Below are positions 7,096-12,622 of a DNA stretch of 12,622 nt, piece by piece. A model generated the notes under the pieces. It did no database searches. It saw only the letters and a list, made by a program, of their open reading frames with translations, and was not told where the DNA came from. The stretch comes from an uncultured Pseudomonadota bacterium. Lineage in GTDB: Bacteria > Pseudomonadota > Gammaproteobacteria > Burkholderiales > Methylophilaceae. The stretch's first letter is position 1; every line of letters starts with the position of its first letter. The position numbers and the translations under genes are program-made. The stretch lies in the NCBI GenBank assembly GCA_903854305.1, contig CAINWC010000026.1, forward strand, positions 1 through 12,622. Reading direction: 5' to 3'.

Positions 7096-7913
7096 AGAAA
7101 GTATTACATAACCCGCTGGCATTGATTGGTTTCACTATTATCGCCGGTATATTACTGCTGGCTTTAATCGCGCCGCTAATTGCACCTTATGACCCAGATG
7201 CCATCAATGTTAAAGCTATTTTGCTGTCACCTGGCGCAGGCCATTTCATGGGCACGGATGGACTAGGCCGCGATGTATTTTCCCGAATGCTCTACGGCGC
7301 ACGCATATCGCTAATGGTAGGCTTTGTAGCCGTTGGTATTGCAACCGCCATCGGCATCGTCCTAGGTGCGATTGCAGGCTTCTACAGGGGCTGGGTAGAC
7401 ACTGTCATCATGCGCATTGTGGACGTGATGCTTTCTATTCCCACCTTCTTTTTGATTTTAGCCGTCATTGCTTTCTTAACGCCCTCTATCTGGAACATTA
7501 TGATCGTGATTGGCTTAACCTCATGGATGGGCGTCACCAGATTAGTACGCGCAGAGTTTTTAAGTTTACGTAACAGAGAATTTGTGTTGGCCGCGCAAGC
7601 CTTAGGGGCTAAAGATGCACGGCTCATTTTCAAGCATTTGTTACCTAACAGCTTAACACCTATCATTGTCAGCTCAATACTAGGCATTGCCAGCGCAGTG
7701 TTAGTGGAATCAGGTTTAAGCTTTCTAGGATTAGGCGTACAAGCACCACAAGCTTCATGGGGGAACATTTTAACTGATGGTAAAGAATATATTCAGTTTG
7801 CATGGTGGTTATCACTCTTTCCTGGCCTTGCCATACTGATTACCGTGTTAGGGTATAATCTGCTGGGAGATGGTTTACGCGATGCGTATAACCCAAGAAG
7901 TAGTCAACATTAA
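7092..7913 (+). CDS. ABC transporter permease, OppC/DppC type
   Basis: This encodes 273 residues from ATG 7092, overlapping the first permease by four bases (ATGA), so the two are very likely translationally coupled and form a heterodimeric pore. The N-terminal span (about 11-32) ends in the APYDPD motif. HFMGTDGLGRDVFSR (51-65) is the hallmark of the OppC/DppC family. The EAA loop begins at L166 (LAAQALGAKDARLIFKHLLPN). VESGLSFLGLGVQAPQASWG in the C-terminal part is also diagnostic. No ATP-binding subunit gene follows: the next gene is fabI, so energy must come from ATPases encoded elsewhere, if the importer works. Confidence 0.93.
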   Translation: MKKVLHNPLALIGFTIIAGILLLALIAPLIAPYDPDAINVKAILLSPGAGHFMGTDGLGRDVFSRMLYGARISLMVGFVAVGIATAIGIVLGAIAGFYRGWVDTVIMRIVDVMLSIPTFFLILAVIAFLTPSIWNIMIVIGLTSWMGVTRLVRAEFLSLRNREFVLAAQALGAKDARLIFKHLLPNSLTPIIVSSILGIASAVLVESGLSFLGLGVQAPQASWGNILTDGKEYIQFAWWLSLFPGLAILITVLGYNLLGDGLRDAYNPRSSQH

Positions 7914-7967
7914 TACGTATGTTTTAGAACTTTTATTCAAGATTAAAAGATAGATAGGAATAATGTC

Positions 7968-8753
7968 ATGGGATTTTTAGCAGGTAAAAAAATATTAATC
8001 GCTGGTTTATTAAGCAACCGTTCAATCGCTTACGGCATTGCTGCCGCCATGAAACGTGAAGGCGCAGAACTCGCGTTCACCTATCAAGTTGAAAAGCATA
8101 AAGATCGTGTTGCTAAGTTAGCGGCAGATTTTGATTCAACATTAGTATTTCATTGCGATGTTGCAGAAGACAGCTTAATAGATGCGCTATTTGTAGATAT
8201 TGCCAAACACTGGGATGGTATTGATTCTATCGTCCATTCAGTCGCCTTTGTGCCGAAAGACGCGCTCGATGGTGACTTTGTAGAAAAAACTACGCGCGAG
8301 AACTTCCGCATCGCGCATGACATTAGTTCATACAGCTTTATCGCCATGGCCAAGGCCGCATTGCCGTTAATGCTAGGTCGCAATGGTAGCTTATTAACGC
8401 TCAGCTACCTAGGTGCAGAACGCACCATGCCAAACTACAATGTCATGGGTTTAGCCAAAGCAAGCCTTGAGGCTAATGTACGCTATATGGCGCAAAGCTT
8501 AGGTCCTAAAGGCATTCGTGTAAACGCAGTCTCTGCAGGCCCGATTAAAACATTGGCGGCATCAGGGATTGGAGACTTCGACAAAATGATTAACTTCAAT
8601 GCAAAACATGCCGCACTACGCCGTAATGTAACCATTGAAGAAGTCGGCAATGCTGCCGCGTTTTTATGCAGCGATTTAGCCTCTGGTATTACTGGCGAAA
8701 TTACTTATGTAGACGGTGGCATGAACATTACTGCTGCGGGTGTAATTGAGTAA
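7968..8753 (+). CDS. fabI: Enoyl-[acyl-carrier-protein] reductase [NADH]
   Basis: This encodes 261 residues, against 262 in E. coli FabI. It reduces trans-2-enoyl-ACP to acyl-ACP with NADH, the last step of each type II fatty acid elongation cycle, in the cytoplasm. It is a short-chain dehydrogenase-like protein. The nucleotide-binding segment is G13[10 protein letters not shown], and HCDV (62-65) and HSVAF (90-94) follow. The catalytic Y157 and K164, with Y147 also present in [19 protein letters not shown], match E. coli Y146, Y156 and K163 with an offset of one. The ATG has AGGA at 7956-7959, eight bases upstream. The 54-base gap after the permease could allow read-through; I see no terminator or convincing promoter in it. 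A strong terminator follows. Confidence 0.97.
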   Translation: MGFLAGKKILIAGLLSNRSIAYGIAAAMKREGAELAFTYQVEKHKDRVAKLAADFDSTLVFHCDVAEDSLIDALFVDIAKHWDGIDSIVHSVAFVPKDALDGDFVEKTTRENFRIAHDISSYSFIAMAKAALPLMLGRNGSLLTLSYLGAERTMPNYNVMGLAKASLEANVRYMAQSLGPKGIRVNAVSAGPIKTLAASGIGDFDKMINFNAKHAALRRNVTIEEVGNAAAFLCSDLASGITGEITYVDGGMNITAAGVIE

Positions 8754-8773
8754 TCAGCATAATCAATTGTAAG

Positions 8774-8809
8774 TAATAAAAAAGGCACCCGCGGGTGCCT
8801 TTTTTATTA
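8774..8809. terminator. Bidirectional intrinsic terminator between fabI and ppiD
   Basis: A perfect 36-bp palindrome is centred on 8791/8792. The GC-rich arms GGCACC (8784-8789) and GGTGCC (8794-8799) flank a CGCG loop, with A-runs on the left (8778-8783) and T-runs on the right (8800-8805). Each strand therefore has a hairpin followed by a U-tract. It sits 21 bases after the fabI stop and 25 bases after the ppiD stop on the other strand, so it can end both converging transcripts. Confidence 0.95.
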
Positions 8810-8834
8810 TGCTGGCTTTATTAACACTGAGTTA

Positions 8835-10736
8835 CTAATTGTTAACTGCACTACCTAATAAAACCTTCTCATTCACTTTCACTTTAGCCTTTTCACGCAA
8901 AGATTGCTTGTAAGCAGCAAGGTACTCGCTCATTAACGCTGTATTGAGCTCAGTTTTAGCCACTTTTTTTGCGTCAGCATCAGTAGATGCCAACTCTGCA
9001 ACCTTAATTACTTTAACCAGCAAGTAGCCTTGTTTGCTATCTGCCATGCCAGAATAAGCAGGTAACTTATTCACATTAGTTTTAAACACTTGATTCATAG
9101 CAAGCTCGGTTAAACCTTGCGCATTTTTACGGTCAACGGTGACCGCTGGAATCCATTCAATACCCGCAGCTTCTTTACCAGCACGCAGATCTTTCAATGC
9201 AGCCTCACCTTTAGCAGCGGCTAACTTTGAGGCAGCCTCTAATTTAAGCAATGCTTCAATGCCAGATTTTACTTCATCGAAACTACGTGGTGCCGCAGGT
9301 TTGTATTCAATTACTCGTGCAGAAACTAAATTGTTTGGTGAAACTTCAACCGCCTCAGTATTTCTGTGGTCTTTGAGCACTTCGTTAGAGAAAACGAGGT
9401 TCATAATCTTATCATTTTTGAAGTATTTAGCGCCCACTTCACGACTTAACCAGTCTGAGGTGTGCACTTCACCGTTAAATGCTTTAGCGGCTGGCTGCAA
9501 GCTAGAAGACTGTTCATAAACCATATTGCTAAAGTTTTCAGATTTTTCAGCCACAAACGCTTGGGTTTTTTGATAGATTAGATCTGCTTTAACTTGAAAT
9601 TTAAGTGTGTTGTAATCAGAACCACCGCCACTGATTTCAGTCACTTTGATAATGTGATAACCAAACTCCGATTCAACTAAATCACTGATTTGATTTACCT
9701 TCATATTAAAAGCAGCCTCTTCAAATGGCTTCACCATTGCGCCACGACCGAAGCTACCTAAGTCGCCCCCTTTTACTGCCGAACCTGGATCTTGTGAGTT
9801 TTTAACAGCTAATTGCTCAAATTTACTTGGATCCTTTTTAATTTCAGCAAGTAAGGCTTCAGCTTTAGCTTTAGCCTGCTTTTTTTGTTCTGGAGTAGCA
9901 CTTACACCAAAACCAATCAAAATATGGCTGGCACGCCTTTGCTCATTTCCAACATATTTGGAAGCATTTTCATCATAAAATTTCTTCACCTCAGTATCAT
10001 CCACTTTCACATCTTTAATGAAATTAGCGGGTGATAATAACAAAAACTCAATTTTAACTTGCTCAGGTACCACTAATTTATTTTTATGTAGCTCGTAATA
10101 AGCTTTCACTTGTGCAGGGTCAATTTTAACCTGACTCACAAAGTCTTGCGTTTTAATCTCAGACACAGTGACTTGACGTTGCTGATTAGTGATTTTGAAC
10201 GCGTTGTCTGCCTGTGCCTTAGAAATAAAACCAAGCTTGGTGATGCCGTCTTGTGCTTGCTGTGCGAGTAAGTCAGCGCGCATTCCAGCCTCAAATCTAG
10301 ACGGTGAAATATGATTTTGTTGCAAAGTTTGATCGTACATTTCTTGCGAAAATTTACCATCTTTCTGAAATTCTGGCATACCAGTCACATAAGTTGACAG
10401 TTGCGCATCACTAATCGCATATTTAGCATGTTGAATTTCGTTATTCAACAGTTGCTTATTAATCAACTGATTCAATACGATTGATTTCACTTCAGGGCTG
10501 TCTAATTGCGCTTGATCTGCTTTACCTTCAGACAACAATCGATCTCGCATGTTTTTCAAAGCGTTCGAATATTCTTGCACAGAAATACTATTGCCATTAA
10601 TTTCTGCAACGGCAATATTATGCCCAGCATTATTCAAGTAAGAATCAATACCAAACAATGCAAAAGGAATGGTAATTAAAGCCAGTAATGCTTTACCAAC
10701 CCAACCTTGGGCTACGGTGCGGATGTTATCTAACAT
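8835..10736 (-). CDS. ppiD: Periplasmic folding factor, SurA-N and parvulin domains (PpiD)
   Basis: This encodes 633 residues, close to the 623 of E. coli PpiD. The family protein is anchored in the inner membrane by one N-terminal span and acts in the periplasm on proteins leaving the Sec translocon. Visible here are [20 protein letters not shown], a single span at about 13-30, a SurA-N-like chaperone region (about 40-200), and one parvulin domain (about 266-366) starting [11 protein letters not shown] and ending [11 protein letters not shown] with [10 protein letters not shown] between. A further helical region follows to the C-terminus. Parvulin activity of PpiD is weak or absent in E. coli, so an isomerase role should not be assumed. 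AAAGGA lies about 12 bases before the ATG, a long spacing. A 140-base gap separates it from rlmB, so it may have its own promoter. Confidence 0.93.
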   Translation of the reverse strand: MLDNIRTVAQGWVGKALLALITIPFALFGIDSYLNNAGHNIAVAEINGNSISVQEYSNALKNMRDRLLSEGKADQAQLDSPEVKSIVLNQLINKQLLNNEIQHAKYAISDAQLSTYVTGMPEFQKDGKFSQEMYDQTLQQNHISPSRFEAGMRADLLAQQAQDGITKLGFISKAQADNAFKITNQQRQVTVSEIKTQDFVSQVKIDPAQVKAYYELHKNKLVVPEQVKIEFLLLSPANFIKDVKVDDTEVKKFYDENASKYVGNEQRRASHILIGFGVSATPEQKKQAKAKAEALLAEIKKDPSKFEQLAVKNSQDPGSAVKGGDLGSFGRGAMVKPFEEAAFNMKVNQISDLVESEFGYHIIKVTEISGGGSDYNTLKFQVKADLIYQKTQAFVAEKSENFSNMVYEQSSSLQPAAKAFNGEVHTSDWLSREVGAKYFKNDKIMNLVFSNEVLKDHRNTEAVEVSPNNLVSARVIEYKPAAPRSFDEVKSGIEALLKLEAASKLAAAKGEAALKDLRAGKEAAGIEWIPAVTVDRKNAQGLTELAMNQVFKTNVNKLPAYSGMADSKQGYLLVKVIKVAELASTDADAKKVAKTELNTALMSEYLAAYKQSLREKAKVKVNEKVLLGSAVNN

Positions 10737-10876
10737 AAAAACTTTCTATCCTTTAAAGTACAGACTAAATATCAAACAAATTTAAAACAATTTTCAAAAC
10801 GATTACCTATCAAGTTCACCGTTAAAAAAACGTGATTAATATAGCATAAGATGCGCTTATATGATGAGGAAATACA

Positions 10877-11632
10877 CTAGACCTTTTGCAGACTGCGCTG
10901 GCGCCTGACTTCATACAAACAAATACCGCTGGCGACACTCACGTTTAAGCTCTCAACCGAGCCAAACATCGGAATGGTTACCAAAGCATCGCAATTTTCA
11001 GCGGTTAAACGGCGGATACCATCACCCTCTGCACCTAATACAATGGCAATTGGCCCATCAAGCTTGATATTCAACAAATTACTTGGCGCATCCATTGTCG
11101 TACCAACCACAAACACGCCGGCTTCTTTAAGTTCGCGTATTGTTCTTGCAAGGTTAGTCACCGCGATAAACGGCACGGTTTCTGCTGCACCACTCGCAAC
11201 CTTACGCACAGTTGCATTCAGGCCTACCGCTCTATCTTTGGGGGCAATCACCGCGTGCACACCCATCGCATCGGCTACGCGTAAACAAGCACCTAGATTA
11301 TGCGGATCTTCAACACCATCCAAAATCAGAAAGAATGGTGGTTCAGTTAAGTCCGAGTCTAAAATATCATGAATATCTTTATACGGAATTGGCGTATCAA
11401 CGACACGGGCAATCACGCCTTGGTGACGACCATTCATACCCGCCATGCCATCTAGTCGTGCACGGTCAACCTCCATGGTACGCACACCAGCAGACTCGGC
11501 CATTTTCAGCAAATCTTTCATGCGCGCATCTAAACGATCACGGTCGATTAAAATCTCTTGCACACTTGCGCTGTGTTGGCGTAAACGGCTTAATACTGCA
11601 TGAAAGCCAAATAAAATACGGGCATCGCTCAT
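10877..11632 (-). CDS. rlmB: 23S rRNA (guanosine-2251-2'-O)-methyltransferase
   Basis: This encodes 251 residues, against 243 in E. coli RlmB. The enzyme methylates the 2'-hydroxyl of G2251 in the 23S rRNA P loop using SAM. It is a SpoU/TrmH-type SPOUT protein. An N-terminal substrate-binding domain (about 5-80, [10 protein letters not shown] at the start and [10 protein letters not shown] at the end) is followed by the knotted catalytic domain: motif 1 [18 protein letters not shown] (105-122, with N112 and R118), motif 2 [10 protein letters not shown] (200-209, with E202) and motif 3 [15 protein letters not shown] (220-234). AAGGT at 11639-11643 lies seven bases before the ATG. It follows rnr by 29 bases on the same strand, the same pairing as in E. 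coli. Confidence 0.95.
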   Translation of the reverse strand: MSDARILFGFHAVLSRLRQHSASVQEILIDRDRLDARMKDLLKMAESAGVRTMEVDRARLDGMAGMNGRHQGVIARVVDTPIPYKDIHDILDSDLTEPPFFLILDGVEDPHNLGACLRVADAMGVHAVIAPKDRAVGLNATVRKVASGAAETVPFIAVTNLARTIRELKEAGVFVVGTTMDAPSNLLNIKLDGPIAIVLGAEGDGIRRLTAENCDALVTIPMFGSVESLNVSVASGICLYEVRRQRSLQKV

Positions 11633-11661
11633 TTCTTTACCTTAAATTAAGTTCTTAAAAT

Positions 11662-12622
11662 TTATTTCTTACGTTTAGTTGTTTTTTTAGCGACTTTTTT
11701 TGCTTTAGTCAGTTTTGATGCGTGGTTATCAGGGCCTTGATTTGCAGGTTTGTTACCAGTTGTTGGTTTTCCAGCACTTGATTTACTGCTGGATCGTGGT
11801 TTAACGCCGAACTTACCTTCAAACTTAGGCATGGATTTTACAGGTTTTACGTCACCAGCGCGCACTATAATATTCGCACTTTCATCCTCTATCGATATGT
11901 TTTTATTCACTAAAGTAAAATCAATCTTAGTGGTTTCTAAATCTACCCGCACGACTTTAATGGTTAATCGATCACCTAGGCGATAGCGCACACCAGTGCG
12001 CTCGCCAGCCATTTCATGGTGCGCCTTATCGTAATGGAAGTAGTCGTTGCCTAACTCAGTGACGTGCAACAACCCCTCTACATACACGCCATCCAAGGCA
12101 ACAAATAAACCAAAACTCGTTACACCGGCCACAGTGCCTTCAAACACTTCACCGATTTTATCTTGCATGTAAAAACATTTCAGCCAATTAGTCACATCGC
12201 GCGTGGCGTCATCGGCGCGACGCTCGGTCATTGAGCAATGAATGCCCAACTCGGTCCAATCGCCGGCTTTATACTTATCACCGTTGATAGTCGCTTTAAT
12301 GGCGCGATGAATTAACAAATCCGGATAACGACGGATTGGCGAAGTAAAGTGTGCGTAAGCCTCATATGCCAAGCCAAAGTGCCCGACATTATCCGGGCTA
12401 TACACCGCTTGCTGCATAGAGCGCAATAGCACCGTTTGCAATAACTGTGCATCTGGGCGCTCTTTGATTTTGGTGAGCAATTTTCCATAATCTTTAGCAT
12501 GCGGCGAATCACCACCGCCTACACCAAACCCAAACTCGCTCATAAACGTACGTAAAAGCTCAAGCTTTTCAGGCGTAGGACCTTCGTGGATGCGGTACAA
12601 AGCCGGATGCTCATGTGCTTTA
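11662..12622 (-). CDS. rnr: Ribonuclease R (C-terminal part)
   Basis: The frame runs open to the window edge, giving about 319 visible residues; the N-terminal part of this roughly 800-residue protein is outside. RNase R is a processive 3'-5' exoribonuclease that degrades structured RNA. The visible part starts inside the RNB catalytic domain (HPALYRIHEGPTP) and includes the conserved YAHFTSPIRRYPDLLIHR at about 89-106. An S1 RNA-binding domain follows (about 156-239, GEVFEGTVAGVTSFGLFV and GLLHVTEL). The last 80 residues are a disordered-looking tail rich in K, S, P, G and N, ending in KKTTKRKK, as is usual for RNase R. The TTG at 12600 is an internal leucine, not a start. It is followed closely by rlmB, so the two are probably co-transcribed. 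Confidence 0.95.
   Translation of the reverse strand, partial: KAHEHPALYRIHEGPTPEKLELLRTFMSEFGFGVGGGDSPHAKDYGKLLTKIKERPDAQLLQTVLLRSMQQAVYSPDNVGHFGLAYEAYAHFTSPIRRYPDLLIHRAIKATINGDKYKAGDWTELGIHCSMTERRADDATRDVTNWLKCFYMQDKIGEVFEGTVAGVTSFGLFVALDGVYVEGLLHVTELGNDYFHYDKAHHEMAGERTGVRYRLGDRLTIKVVRVDLETTKIDFTLVNKNISIEDESANIIVRAGDVKPVKSMPKFEGKFGVKPRSSSKSSAGKPTTGNKPANQGPDNHASKLTKAKKVAKKTTKRKK

Noticed and set aside
8238..8250. FabI residue 93 is alanine where E. coli has glycine, the site of triclosan-resistance changes
   Set aside because: Alanine at the matching position is natural in other FabI proteins, including the sensitive Staphylococcus aureus enzyme as I recall it, so it is not evidence of resistance.
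10839..10862. Bulged stem-loop (ATATA-GCAT / ATGC-TATAT) after rlmB, with an A-run on the plus strand at 10824-10830
   Set aside because: On the minus strand the T-run starts about eight bases after the stem, and the stem is short, AT-rich and interrupted, so it does not qualify as a terminator.
11212..11658. Open frame of 148 codons on the plus strand opposite rlmB
   Set aside because: It lies antisense to a well-identified gene, crosses its start region, and its translation has no recognisable domain and a composition typical of an antisense shadow.
12598..12600. TTG as a start codon for a 312-residue protein
   Set aside because: The frame continues upstream to the window edge with residues that fit RNase R (HPA before LYRIHEGP), so this is an internal leucine of a longer gene.

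Overview
The window reads as a gene-dense stretch of core chromosome from a Gram-negative proteobacterium. The moderately AT-rich base use, the protein sequences and the gene pairings suggest a betaproteobacterium, possibly of the Methylophilaceae (Methylotenera/Methylophilus type). That placement is inference from memory. No RNA gene, insertion sequence, phage gene, CRISPR array or intergenic gap over 300 bases was seen.

Layout. (1) Bases 1-1570, minus strand: a three-gene run reading leftwards, a YafS-like SAM methyltransferase, then rnhA (RNase HI), then dnaQ (Pol III epsilon proofreading exonuclease, cut by the window edge). rnhA and dnaQ share one base (TAATG). (2) Bases 1571-1649: a divergent intergenic region with a -35-like TTGACA facing gloB. 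(3) Bases 1650-2450, plus strand: gloB (glyoxalase II). (4) Bases 2499-8753, plus strand: a strong sigma70-type promoter, then mltD (murein lytic transglycosylase with LysM repeats), a family-5 lipoprotein substrate-binding protein, two Opp/Dpp-type permease genes overlapping by ATGA, and fabI (enoyl-ACP reductase). Spacing is tight from mltD through the permeases. (5) Bases 8774-8809: a perfect 36-bp palindrome acting as a two-way terminator between fabI and the converging ppiD. (6) Bases 8835-12622, minus strand: rnr (RNase R, 5' part outside the window) and rlmB (23S rRNA Gm2251 methyltransferase) as a close pair, then ppiD (periplasmic folding factor) after a 140-base gap.

How the genes fit together. 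The left half keeps the neighbourhood mltD-gloB-yafS-rnhA-dnaQ that I recall from Escherichia coli, with rnhA turned round. The right half keeps the rnr-rlmB pair. The least ordinary part is the middle: a peptide-type importer without ATPase genes, placed directly behind a peptidoglycan-cleaving enzyme. This suggests, but does not prove, uptake of murein-derived peptides. I did not find a clearly new system. The better leads are that mltD-importer linkage, the 41-bp-spaced sequence repeat at the mltD promoter, a MltD without an evident lipobox, and a possible leaderless start for gloB.
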